Assembly: GCA_048939595.1 (NCBI GenBank)
Contig: JBHLPI010000007.1
Span: forward strand, 1 to 47,949
Reading direction: 5' to 3'
Length of the DNA stretch: 47,949 bases
Origin: Hermodarchaeum sp048939595
Lineage (GTDB): Archaea; Asgardarchaeota; Hermodarchaeia; Hermodarchaeales; Hermodarchaeaceae
Shown: positions 33,753 to 41,850 of the stretch, in pieces
Numbering within the stretch: the first letter of the stretch is position 1
Layout: every line of letters starts with the position of its first letter
Notes under the pieces: model-generated
The model's input: only the letters and a program-made list of their open reading frames with translations
What the model was told of the DNA's origin: nothing
Database searches by the model: none
Translations under genes and position numbers: made by a program

Positions 33753-34466
33753 GTGATTGCAATCAAAAGCAAACAACCTGCTGGTCTTCCACCGGTTCCT
33801 CTTGCCACGCCTCAACATATTCAAGTTTTTCGACAGGCAATTCTAAGGTGGTATAAGAAACATGGTCGCGACCTCCCCTGGCGGCATACCCGTGATCCAT
33901 ATCGAATCCTTGTCTCGGAAATCATGCTTCATCAAACCCAGGTCGATCGTGTGATCCCCAAATACCGCGAATTCCTCTCAGCATATCCCACATTTGAAGC
34001 CCTTGCTAAAGCCCCTCTGGAAGAAGTTCAACAACTCTGGCGCCCATTAGGATATAATTTCCGACCAGGACGGCTTCACAAAATCGCCCAACATATCGTA
34101 ATTAATCTTAATGGCCAATTACCTGACACACTCAAAGAACTAATAACATTACCAGGAATCGGACGTTATACAGCTGGTGCAATCCTAAGTTTCGCTTTTC
34201 ACAAAGATGCACCGATTCTTGATACCAATGCCCAACGAGTCCTCAAACGCTTTTTTGCTATTCCAGGCGATCCATTCCGGGTACCAACCAAACACCAACT
34301 CTGGAACCTGGCTCAGGAAGTGATTCCTTCTGGTAAAGGCTATATTTTCAATCAGGGCTTATTAGACTTTGGTGCCCTCCAATGCCCTGCCCGTGCCCCA
34401 CATTGCCCCACATGTCTTTTACTTCAAAGTTGTCCATATTATAAAACACAGAGCAAGATTACTTAG
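33753..34466 (+). CDS. mutY: MutY-like adenine DNA glycosylase, catalytic and Fe-S domains only
   Basis: 237 residues with the HhH-GPD fold: SEIMLHQTQVDRVIPKY (catalytic Glu region), LPGIGRYTAGAILSFA (HhH), ILDTNAQRVLKR (Asp) and the [4Fe-4S] loop C-x6-C-x2-C-x5-C near the end. The spacing and the QT of HQTQV are MutY-like. Tyr in GRYTA occurs in mammalian MUTYH and in the thermophile T/G glycosylase MIG, so a G:T role is also possible. The C-terminal 8-oxoG-recognition domain of MutY is missing. The GTG start has AAGGTG too close for a good ribosome-binding site. The stop overlaps the convergent transporter by 4 bp. Confidence 0.85.
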   Translation: MIAIKSKQPAGLPPVPLATPQHIQVFRQAILRWYKKHGRDLPWRHTRDPYRILVSEIMLHQTQVDRVIPKYREFLSAYPTFEALAKAPLEEVQQLWRPLGYNFRPGRLHKIAQHIVINLNGQLPDTLKELITLPGIGRYTAGAILSFAFHKDAPILDTNAQRVLKRFFAIPGDPFRVPTKHQLWNLAQEVIPSGKGYIFNQGLLDFGALQCPARAPHCPTCLLLQSCPYYKTQSKIT

Positions 34467-35347
34467 CTGTTCTTTTTGGGGTAATTGATGAACAGTATCC
34501 CCATAATGACCAACGCTAAACCGATAATGAAAGTAGGGTAGATGGGTTCATGAAGTAACAGAACCGAGAAGAGTGTGCCAAAGACGGGGACTAGAGCAAT
34601 AAAGACTGCAGATTTACTAGCACCCAGGTTTTTAATTCCGAGGAAGTAGAAAAGAAATCCCAACACAGTAACGAAGGTTCCCATATAAAGAATGTTCACC
34701 CAGAAGGTCAAGTCCACCATTAGTGGAAGGGCCCAAAATTGTTCTAATATAGCTCCAATGAAAAATATGAGAGTCCCAAAGAAGATCCCCATTGCGGTTG
34801 TTTCAAGCGAGGTCCAATTCTTCATGATTTTTTTACCGAGGATGGAATACAGGCCCCAGGTGAACATAGCGCAAATAAGAATGAGATTCCCTACCAAATA
34901 TTCAAATTGAAATGCAAGCAAGGCTTGAATACCCACTACAAAAACAATTCCAAGAAAGCTAAACAGATATCCCGTATATCTCCACTTAGGTATTAGGCGT
35001 TCTGATAGAAGAAGGAAGGCTAGTAGACTGACAGTTACCGGACTGATACCCGCGATAATTGATCCTTGAGCTGCTGTTGTGAACTGCATGCTAATGAGGA
35101 AGAGTATGCCATACCCAAAGATTCCAATCAGTCCCAGCACAAAGAAAAGCCCGAAATCACGGACCGTGTAAGTTTTCATTGAATGTCGTTGGGTAGCAAA
35201 CATCAAGGGGAGGAAAATCAGGCTGGCTGTAAAGAAGCGAAAGAAACCCACGGTCATGGGCGGAGCTACAGTAACAACGATTTGAGCTGAGACCCAGCTA
35301 GCACCCCAGAAAATCATCGCTAGAATAAGCAGAATGTAGTACTTCAT
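34463..35347 (-). CDS. EamA/DMT-family transporter
   Basis: About 294 residues from ATG 35347 with ten membrane spans in two EamA repeats: ILAMIFWGASWVSAQ opens the first and ILICAMFTWGLYSILGKK the second, with PVFGTLFSVLLLHEP near the end. Such permeases export metabolites or take up amino acids, sugars or nucleosides. The frame opens at TTG 35428, one base after the stop of the RadB-like gene, but those 27 extra polar residues are not family-like. A shared transcript with that gene is likely. Confidence 0.88.
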   Translation of the reverse strand: MKYYILLILAMIFWGASWVSAQIVVTVAPPMTVGFFRFFTASLIFLPLMFATQRHSMKTYTVRDFGLFFVLGLIGIFGYGILFLISMQFTTAAQGSIIAGISPVTVSLLAFLLLSERLIPKWRYTGYLFSFLGIVFVVGIQALLAFQFEYLVGNLILICAMFTWGLYSILGKKIMKNWTSLETTAMGIFFGTLIFFIGAILEQFWALPLMVDLTFWVNILYMGTFVTVLGFLFYFLGIKNLGASKSAVFIALVPVFGTLFSVLLLHEPIYPTFIIGLALVIMGILFINYPKKNS

Positions 35348-35429
35348 GATACTGAAATTCAATTGAGGGCGGCTCCTCGAAGTGAAGCCCCCTTCATCTT
35401 GTGGGCTAAAAATGAATGGATTCGACAAC

Positions 35430-36209
35430 CTACTTGTTAAAAAGGGTAGTTTGATACGAGCTAAGTCTATGCCTTGGCTGCGAGATGACCGTACTCCGTT
35501 GCATCCATGGACGGCCGGGATGCTTCTCTAACGTAAAGGTGTCGGTGGTGTTTTGGCGCTGATGGTGGATGAGCACGTGAAACCGATGGCGCGCCGCTTG
35601 GCCGATTCGGAGGGGCGGCTTTGACTGGCGCGTGGGAGCATCGGCACTGGCTACAACGGCCACTTGATGGGTAAAAGCGAGTTGCTTGAGGTGGGCAGCA
35701 AGCTGGGCACGGCGGAAGATACGGGGGTCGGCGACGGAGTCCAGTGTTGCCGATGTGTTTATGTCACCTTCCTCTTCTTGGACGAGGTGTGTAAGCCCGT
35801 TGACGAACAGAATCGGGGCATCGAGTCCATGAATGGTATTGGGTGCTTCGTCGAGGAGTGATAGCAATTGGTCTGTGGTAAAGGCACGCGCGATGTGAAG
35901 TCGGTGTAGATGGGTAGTCGGGGCGGTTGCGAGGGATGCGGTTTGGAGCTGGGTGAGAATGTTGTCCGGACGAATTTTGTTGTTGGCATCGATGACGGCA
36001 ACGTGTCGGTGGGGGCCGTAATGTAGGAGGGCGGTAGCAATGGATTGCTGTACCAGGCTAGTACAGTGGGAACTGCCAAAGATGAGGTAGCTGAGTCCAG
36101 CTTCAAAGCCCCCGTCGAGGAGCTCATCAAGGAGGGGTATGGCGGTGGGGCATTTGGATTCTTGGTGTTGTACCAATGAGAAGGCGGTCTGAAACATCTT
36201 GTTCATCAT
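35430..36209 (-). CDS. RadB/RecA-like protein without the Walker A lysine
   Basis: 259 residues. LDELLDGGFEAGLSYLIFGSS matches the opening of RadA/RadB (LDxLLGGGIxxG), ARAFTTDQ matches the RadA stretch ARAYNTDH, and PILFVNGLTH is a Walker B-like strand. In the P-loop position it reads GSSHCTSL (45-52), so the GK of GxxxxGKT is replaced by Thr50-Ser51 and ATP binding is doubtful. It may be a structural RecA paralogue. The coding strand is more GC-rich and His/Thr/Gln-rich than its neighbours, which hints at transfer or drift. Confidence 0.6.
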   Translation of the reverse strand: MMNKMFQTAFSLVQHQESKCPTAIPLLDELLDGGFEAGLSYLIFGSSHCTSLVQQSIATALLHYGPHRHVAVIDANNKIRPDNILTQLQTASLATAPTTHLHRLHIARAFTTDQLLSLLDEAPNTIHGLDAPILFVNGLTHLVQEEEGDINTSATLDSVADPRIFRRAQLAAHLKQLAFTHQVAVVASADAPTRQSKPPLRIGQAARHRFHVLIHHQRQNTTDTFTLEKHPGRPWMQRSTVISQPRHRLSSYQTTLFNK

Positions 36210-36320
36210 CCAAGGGATTAGTTACTAGTCCAGTGTCTGGGTGAAATCTTCTGTTGAATAGGTGACAAAAACCCTCAAAAACCCGCAAACCTACACACTC
36301 AGTGGTTGTGATTGGTTCCT

Positions 36321-37073
36321 ATGGCGTATCGTGCAAGTGCCCGGTTTTATGATCTCTTTGCAAAAGGGAAAGAAGAAGAACTGGCCTTTTACCGACTGCT
36401 CGCTCAAGAAGCTGGGTCCCCCGCACTGGAATTGGGTGTCGGGACTGGTCTTTTTGCTTTTGCCTTAGCCGAGGATGGAATTACTGTGGTGGGATTGGAG
36501 CAGTCACGAGAAATGCTTCAAGAGGCTCGAAATAAATTACAAAAAGCGCCGGCAGATATCGCCCGTCGCCTTCTGTTCATGGCCGGTGATATAAGTGATT
36601 TTCAGCTTGATCAGAAATTTCGGATTATCTATGTTCCATCCGGAAGTTTCCAATATTTGGTGACCCGGAAGCAACAATTAGGCTGTTTGCGAAGTGTGAA
36701 AGCTCATCTTCACAAAGAGGGCTTCTTTGTCTTTGATGTGGGGGTCGGAGAATCTGACACGAGTGGCACTTGGCGACGCCTGGAAACAGCGGCACTACCT
36801 GAGGGTGGTGCAGTAACTCGGTCCATATCAACACGACTCCAATCTTCTAAGAAACTGATAGATACGGTTCTTCGGTTTGATATTCAGGATGAGGAAGGGC
36901 GAATCATAGACACTTTGTTTGATTGGTCTCAGCTCGCGGTCCTTTCCGTTGAAGATGTGAAATTCTTACTGGCTGAATCACACTTTCAGGTTGAAACACT
37001 TTATTCTTCCTTTTCACGCGAGCCTTGGAAACCTGAATCGCCACGCGCAATATTTGTTACAGAATCAATTTAG
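36321..37073 (+). CDS. class I SAM-dependent methyltransferase
   Basis: About 250 residues from ATG 36321. MAYRASARFYDLFAKGKEEE opens like small-molecule methyltransferases of the UbiE/Tam type; ALELGVGTGLFAFALAE is motif I (SAM binding), VVGLEQSREML follows, and YVPSGSFQYLV is the motif IV region. The substrate is unknown. TTG 36312 is an alternative start three codons up. It ends against a stem-loop (37082-37129) shared with the convergent small membrane gene. Confidence 0.85.
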   Translation: MAYRASARFYDLFAKGKEEELAFYRLLAQEAGSPALELGVGTGLFAFALAEDGITVVGLEQSREMLQEARNKLQKAPADIARRLLFMAGDISDFQLDQKFRIIYVPSGSFQYLVTRKQQLGCLRSVKAHLHKEGFFVFDVGVGESDTSGTWRRLETAALPEGGAVTRSISTRLQSSKKLIDTVLRFDIQDEEGRIIDTLFDWSQLAVLSVEDVKFLLAESHFQVETLYSSFSREPWKPESPRAIFVTESI

Positions 37074-37081
37074 CCTCACGA

Positions 37082-37129
37082 CTCATTATCAAATGAAAAG
37101 AATACTCGATGCTCACCGAGTATAATGAG
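37082..37129. terminator. bidirectional stem-loop between convergent genes
   Basis: CTCATT (37082-37087) pairs with AATGAG (37124-37129) and, inside it, ATACTCG (37102-37108) pairs with CGAGTAT (37117-37123), giving an interrupted 13-bp stem with an 8-nt loop. It lies 9 bp after the methyltransferase stop and 18 bp from the stop of the small membrane gene, a good place for a shared terminator or 3'-end protector. Archaeal termination usually uses oligo-T, and no strong T-run is present. Confidence 0.5.
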
Positions 37130-37146
37130 CCTATGAGTTTTCGCTG

Positions 37147-37332
37147 CTAGAAGAATAGTAAGGCGATGACAATGAGTGCGAGACCAATAAAGAGCAGACC
37201 CTTTTCCATGAAATGACTGAGTGCTGTTTTGGGACCTTGATGAGCCCATTGGTACAAATACGTCCAACTGGCAAGGATCAAAAGTAGTCCCACAATAGCC
37301 ATGATATTACCTATTAGTGATAGAACCATCAT
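37147..37332 (-). CDS. small two-helix membrane protein
   Basis: 61 residues with two hydrophobic spans (about 3-24 and 44-61) and a short polar loop with YQWAHQGPKTALSHFMEKG. No family recognised. AGGTG precedes the tandem ATG start, the gene converges on the methyltransferase through a stem-loop, and the composition is typical of small archaeal membrane proteins, so it is likely real. Confidence 0.6.
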   Translation of the reverse strand: MMVLSLIGNIMAIVGLLLILASWTYLYQWAHQGPKTALSHFMEKGLLFIGLALIVIALLFF

Positions 37333-37514
37333 TTACACCTACTTGAGGGAGTTGGAGTATCTTCAACGCTTCTGGCTTAAAGCCTTATTCCTCTTGGATG
37401 AAAAGGGGTTTTGGTCGCTGAAGTTGGCTTTTATGAATGAAAAGGTACAGTAACTTTAGAATCGGAAAGATCTCCTCATTTCACCATAGGCATTGATGAG
37501 AAGGTTGGAGTATC

Positions 37515-38981
37515 ATGTCTAAAGCATCGACGGCATTCAATGTGAATCGGGTTAAGCGGCAACTTGAAGTCTGGCTCGGTAAGGAGAATGTGTCCGCAGC
37601 TGAAGTGGATAAGATCTGTTATTCTCGAGATGCTTGGCCCCTTCGTCTAATCCGGCTTGGTCGACTAGTATTAGAATCTCAACCTGATCTGATTGTCTGG
37701 CCACAAAGCGTCGAGCAAATCCAGAACATCGTAAAGCTTGCTAATCAAGAGGGGATTCCTCTCATTCCTGTTTCTGGTGCTAGTGGGGTGGCTGGTGGAA
37801 CTCTCGCAATAACCGGAGGGATTATAGTCGATCTGAAGAAGATGCGGCGAGTTCTTGAACTGGATGAAGCTTCGTTGACTGTCACTATTGAACCTGGCAT
37901 TCTTGGTCAGGAACTGGAGGAATATTTACAGGCGCGAGGGTACACTTCAGGGCATTTTCCTTCTTCGATTTTTAGCTCAGCATATGGTGGTTTTGCTGCA
38001 GCTCGCTCGGCTGGGGTCTTGTCATCAAAATATGGAAAAATCGAAGATATGATTACCGGTCTTGAGGTGGTTCTCCCCAATGGAGAACTACTTAGGACGA
38101 AGGCGGTTCCTCGCTCAGCGATGGGTCCTGATCTCAAACAACTGTTTATTGGGTCCGAAGGCACATTTGGTATTATCACGGAACTGACCCTTCGAATTGC
38201 TCCTACTCCGGAAGCGACGCAATTTGCCTCTTACTTGTTTCCCGATTTGACCACAGGAATGAACGCCGTCAAATCAATTTTTCGTCACGATTTGAAGCCA
38301 GCTCTGATTCGCTTGTATGATGAAAATGAAACTCGGTTTATCCTTGGACGATTTAAATCGCCCCCTGAGGGGGCGTGTGTCCTCAACCTCATGTACAGTG
38401 CAACCAAGGCCCTTGTACGCCTTGAAAAACGCACCGTCGACACTATCTGTCAAGACGGTGGAAGTGAAGATTTGGGTCCAGGTCCTTCCAAACATTGGTG
38501 GGAGAATCGTTTCGATCTTTATTACCCATCGAGTCTGAATATGGGTCCAGGAATGATTTATGATGTATTAGATGTCGCTGCCAGTTATGCTAACCTCGAA
38601 AATATGTATTGGGCGATGCGGGAAGCGATTGAAGCAACAGGCGTGAATACTATGAGCCACTTCTCTCACTTTTACCCCGATGGGGGAAATATCTATGTCA
38701 TCTTCATTGGTCAAGCTGGAACGGCTGAAGCAGTTGAAGTAAAGTATAATCAGGTGTGGCAAGTGGGGCTTGAGGCGGCGCATAAGGCAGGTGGCACCTT
38801 GAGTCATCAACATGGTGTTGGGCTCTTGAAAGCCCCTTGGATGCCTACTGAACATGGACCTGCCGGCTTTGCCCTCCTTCAGGCTATTAAATGGTATTTA
38901 GACCCTAATAACATCCTAAATCCAGGTAAATTGGGCTTTTCCAAAGAATCTTCGAAAACTGCCAAAGGAGGGACCAAATAA
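37515..38981 (+). CDS. FAD-linked oxidase of the alkyl-DHAP synthase / GlcD family
   Basis: 488 residues. The PP-loop FAD domain includes PVSGASGVAGG and GHFPSSIFSSAYGGFAAARSAG...YGKIEDM, which line up with alkyldihydroxyacetone-phosphate synthase (GHEPDS...GGWxATRASG...YGNIEDL). The C-terminal GGTLSHQHGVGLLKAPW resembles the synthase HHHGVG motif, and NPGKLGF ends the chain. That synthase makes the ether bond of alkyl glycerolipids. The next gene, overlapping by one base, encodes a GlcF-like Fe-S protein, which argues for a dehydrogenase (glycolate, lactate or glycerol-3-phosphate). GGAG precedes the ATG. Confidence 0.85.
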   Translation: MSKASTAFNVNRVKRQLEVWLGKENVSAAEVDKICYSRDAWPLRLIRLGRLVLESQPDLIVWPQSVEQIQNIVKLANQEGIPLIPVSGASGVAGGTLAITGGIIVDLKKMRRVLELDEASLTVTIEPGILGQELEEYLQARGYTSGHFPSSIFSSAYGGFAAARSAGVLSSKYGKIEDMITGLEVVLPNGELLRTKAVPRSAMGPDLKQLFIGSEGTFGIITELTLRIAPTPEATQFASYLFPDLTTGMNAVKSIFRHDLKPALIRLYDENETRFILGRFKSPPEGACVLNLMYSATKALVRLEKRTVDTICQDGGSEDLGPGPSKHWWENRFDLYYPSSLNMGPGMIYDVLDVAASYANLENMYWAMREAIEATGVNTMSHFSHFYPDGGNIYVIFIGQAGTAEAVEVKYNQVWQVGLEAAHKAGGTLSHQHGVGLLKAPWMPTEHGPAGFALLQAIKWYLDPNNILNPGKLGFSKESSKTAKGGTK

Positions 38982-40201
38982 TGACCTCATCCAAACCAAC
39001 GAATTTTCCCTTCTCGCTTGATGATTTTTCTAAAATTAGCCGCCTTTGCAGTCTTTGTAGTCGCATGTGCCGACACTCATGTCCTACTCATCTAGCAACA
39101 GGTTCAGATGCATGCAGTCCAGTTGGTCGCGCCTTAATCATCGAACTATACCGTGGTCAGAAAAGCGCTTTAACCGAAGCCGCGGTCGACCGACTCTACC
39201 AATGTAATCTTTGTGGTGCTTGCAAAGCCTGGTGTAAACCACGTCATGAACTTCCCCTTATCATCGAACTTGCCCGTGAACATGTAGTCAAAGAACATCG
39301 TGCTCCTCACGGAACCTTAGAGCTTGATCAAAGCGTGACTGCTCATTCTAACGTGTATGGAGAACCTCATAATACACGGTTTGCTCTCCTCAAAGATGCT
39401 CTCAAGGAAGCAGCCACAAATGCTAAAATCGCTTACTTTGTTGGATGCACAACAGCATATCGTCACCCTGAAATCGCGTTAGCTACCCATCAAGTCCTTA
39501 GAGCTCTAAACCTCGATTATGCTTTCTTGTCTGGTTCAGAAAGTGAGGTCTGCTGTGGATCCCCCTTAATCAGGGCAGGATTCATCAGGACCGCAAAATC
39601 GTTGGCTCAACAGAACGTGGAAGCGATTGTGCAATCAAATGCCCGAACGATAATTACGACCTGTCCTGGATGCGCTCGGGCCCTTCGAGAGGATTATCCT
39701 CGATTGGGCGTGTCACTACCAAAGAAAGTTCGAGTATTTCATATTTCTGAGTTTCTTGTCCGTTACAAGAACAAATTGGTGCCTTTACTCTCTAAATTCC
39801 ACACAAAAAAGCAAAGGTTACTAACCTATCACGATCCTTGTCATCTGGGTCGAGAACTAGGCATATACGAGCAACCTCGGCGATTACTTCATTTTATTCC
39901 AAGCACCCAATTGAAGGAATTTCCACACACTCGAGATAAGGCTGATTGTTGTGGGGGTGGTGGGGCTTTAGTCAAAACCTTCCCCTTACTCGCCAAAGAA
40001 ATTACTCAACAGCGGCTAGAGGATACGGCTGCTCTGGCAGTTGATATGCTTGTATCAGCATGTCCGAATTGTAAACTTCATTTCACTGATGTCCACTCAA
40101 AGAATGCGAGTGGAGGATTTGAAATCCTTGATTTGATGGAATTACTTTCTAGCGCTCTTAAAGCCCCAGTGAAGGGAAGAGGAACAAGAGTGATAAGATG
40201 A
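38981..40201 (+). CDS. GlcF/GlpC-like Fe-S oxidoreductase
   Basis: 406 residues. Two N-terminal [4Fe-4S]-type motifs are CSLCSRMCRHSC (Cys23, 26, 30, 34, with one extra residue in the second gap) and CNLCGACKAWC (Cys75, 78, 81, 85). Two CCG-type repeats follow (EVCCGSPL and HDPCHLG, then DCCGGGGALV, with SACPNC near the end). These pass electrons from a flavin dehydrogenase to quinone or another acceptor, so it is the electron-transfer subunit of the FAD oxidase one base upstream. The end overlaps the convergent DUF457 gene by 44 bp. Confidence 0.9.
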   Translation: MTSSKPTNFPFSLDDFSKISRLCSLCSRMCRHSCPTHLATGSDACSPVGRALIIELYRGQKSALTEAAVDRLYQCNLCGACKAWCKPRHELPLIIELAREHVVKEHRAPHGTLELDQSVTAHSNVYGEPHNTRFALLKDALKEAATNAKIAYFVGCTTAYRHPEIALATHQVLRALNLDYAFLSGSESEVCCGSPLIRAGFIRTAKSLAQQNVEAIVQSNARTIITTCPGCARALREDYPRLGVSLPKKVRVFHISEFLVRYKNKLVPLLSKFHTKKQRLLTYHDPCHLGRELGIYEQPRRLLHFIPSTQLKEFPHTRDKADCCGGGGALVKTFPLLAKEITQQRLEDTAALAVDMLVSACPNCKLHFTDVHSKNASGGFEILDLMELLSSALKAPVKGRGTRVIR

Positions 40202-40700
40202 CAAAGGCAACGAGGGCTGCTCCGTTTCCAATGAGCCACCCTTTTTCGTATTTCTTGGGAACATAGGTGATGTTTCCTGGTGGAGCTTTCATTCCCTTTT
40301 CGATATACACAAAGGCCTCTAATGGATTCTTCATGAAGCGATTAAGCACAGAACGAGTACTGGGGGCAAGGTCTAGGAAGAAATGACACGCGCAACCGAG
40401 TAAGAACATCGCAATGAAATATCGATCAATAGAGGTCCACAATCCCAGGAAATACACTGGGAGAAAGAAGAGTGTAACAATGACTAGCGGTGCAAGTACA
40501 CTATGAGTGATAATAGAGCGATGACCAAGCAAGGGTTTCCATTGAATATCAAAATCAGGGAATATTCCACCAATCCAGGCAATTAAGAAAAACCAGAAGC
40601 TAAACGCCGCTGGCAAAAGCCATGGGAAGAAGAATTGGAACATAATCCATCCTATGATGAAGATGATTGTGGTGAAGAAGACATGATCCCAACCATTCAT
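40158..40700 (-). CDS. DUF457/YdjM-family membrane-bound putative metal-dependent hydrolase
   Basis: 180 residues with about four membrane spans and the family motifs GGIFPDFDI, GHRSIITHS and GCACHFFLDLAPS, whose Asp and His residues likely bind metal at the membrane face. E. coli YdjM is LexA-regulated; the reaction is unknown. The last 14 codons overlap the end of the GlcF-like gene in antisense, an unusually long convergent overlap. Placed between redox and PIG-L genes, with no pathway evident. Confidence 0.85.
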   Translation of the reverse strand: MNGWDHVFFTTIIFIIGWIMFQFFFPWLLPAAFSFWFFLIAWIGGIFPDFDIQWKPLLGHRSIITHSVLAPLVIVTLFFLPVYFLGLWTSIDRYFIAMFLLGCACHFFLDLAPSTRSVLNRFMKNPLEAFVYIEKGMKAPPGNITYVPKKYEKGWLIGNGAALVAFVILSLLFLFPSLGL

Positions 40701-40778
40701 AAGATTACACCGCCTTCCCTCGGAAATGAACTTCCCTAAAAATGTTCAATTTCTGCTGGAAGGGTTTTCGATTCTGTA

Positions 40779-41597
40779 TTATTTATTCTCTGAGTTCAAC
40801 AATTCCGAGATAACTCCAGCTGCACTAAAATACATACCATTAAACGCTTCGGCGTATTGATACCCGGCTTCCTTACCAATTTTTTGAGCAGAGAGTGTTA
40901 TCCACACTCGGTAGATATCCTTCCAGTCCATGGACTCAAGGATGGGAACTGAGAGCCCTGCTAAAAGAACACGTTGCTTCGTTTCTTCAAGAAGCATCTG
41001 CATTTGACTTTCATACTGAAATAGCGCTTGGATTTTTGTCTCGACTGTCCCACCTATATCCACGAAGGTATTGGGAGTTGGACTATTCCAACCAAAATAT
41101 TTGGTCACAATATGGGGATTTAATCCCTTCTTCAACTGCTCTGGAAAATAGAGGTGAAGATGGCTTGTATAACAAGCTTCGTAAATTGTGCGACCAGTTG
41201 CCTGATGGTCAGGATGGGGATCATAAGGGTCGTGGGGATCAAAGCTTAACACGATATCAGGACACACTTGACGAATCACTTCGGTGTAGGAACGGCGGAG
41301 TTCAAGATGGGCGACTACTTCTCCATCTGGAATGCCTAAATACAGGACCTCTTTTACACCTAACACATTAGCCGCGCGTTTTGATTCCTCTTTTTCAATT
41401 TCAATCATTGCTTCTTGGGTCATTGTGGGATCCAGAGTTCCTTTTTCACCATAAGTTGTGCACAGGTTTACAATTCTATGTCCCATCTTTGCAAGCTTAG
41501 CGATGGTTCCTCCAGCAAAAAGAGTTGCATCATCAGGATGGGCTTCAACGACCAAGATTGTCAGTTCCTCTTTAGTATCCCACAATTCATCTGGCAT
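40779..41597 (-). CDS. PIG-L/LmbE-family N-acetylglucosaminyl deacetylase
   Basis: 272 residues. AHPDDATLFAGG and DPHPDHQATGR are the zinc ligands and catalytic Asp of the PIG-L family. These enzymes deacetylate GlcNAc-linked compounds such as GlcNAc-PI, and in bacteria mycothiol or bacillithiol precursors; archaeal members may act on GlcNAc lipids or polysaccharide. The ATG lies in a CATG shared with an overlapping plus-strand small ORF. Confidence 0.9.
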   Translation of the reverse strand: MPDELWDTKEELTILVVEAHPDDATLFAGGTIAKLAKMGHRIVNLCTTYGEKGTLDPTMTQEAMIEIEKEESKRAANVLGVKEVLYLGIPDGEVVAHLELRRSYTEVIRQVCPDIVLSFDPHDPYDPHPDHQATGRTIYEACYTSHLHLYFPEQLKKGLNPHIVTKYFGWNSPTPNTFVDIGGTVETKIQALFQYESQMQMLLEETKQRVLLAGLSVPILESMDWKDIYRVWITLSAQKIGKEAGYQYAEAFNGMYFSAAGVISELLNSENK

Positions 41598-41787
41598 GGT
41601 TATCCCATGGGATAGATTCTATTCTGATTCAAAGGATTTTCCATTTCGGGCTCTTCGTGATTTTATTATCAACGGGATGACTGCTGATGTGCCAACAATT
41701 CTTGATTCTTCCTATTTATGGAAGACAAGGTTGGGGCGAAAGAATGCTAAAAAGCGTTTCGACCGTTCTGGGTTCTCTTCGAAGTAG
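41596..41787 (+). CDS. possible small basic protein, divergent from the PIG-L gene
   Basis: 63 codons starting at an ATG that overlaps the PIG-L ATG inside one palindromic CATG. The product (DRFYSDSKDFPFRALRDFIIN, then TRLGRKNAKKRFDRSG) has a basic end and reads protein-like but matches nothing I know. No ribosome-binding site or room for a promoter is available at that start, so it may be a remnant. Confidence 0.25.
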   Translation: MVIPWDRFYSDSKDFPFRALRDFIINGMTADVPTILDSSYLWKTRLGRKNAKKRFDRSGFSSK

Positions 41788-41850
41788 ACTTAAAATGCTC
41801 ACCCTCCTCTTGTAGATAGACATGTCTCTTCTCTTCGTGAGGTATGAAAT

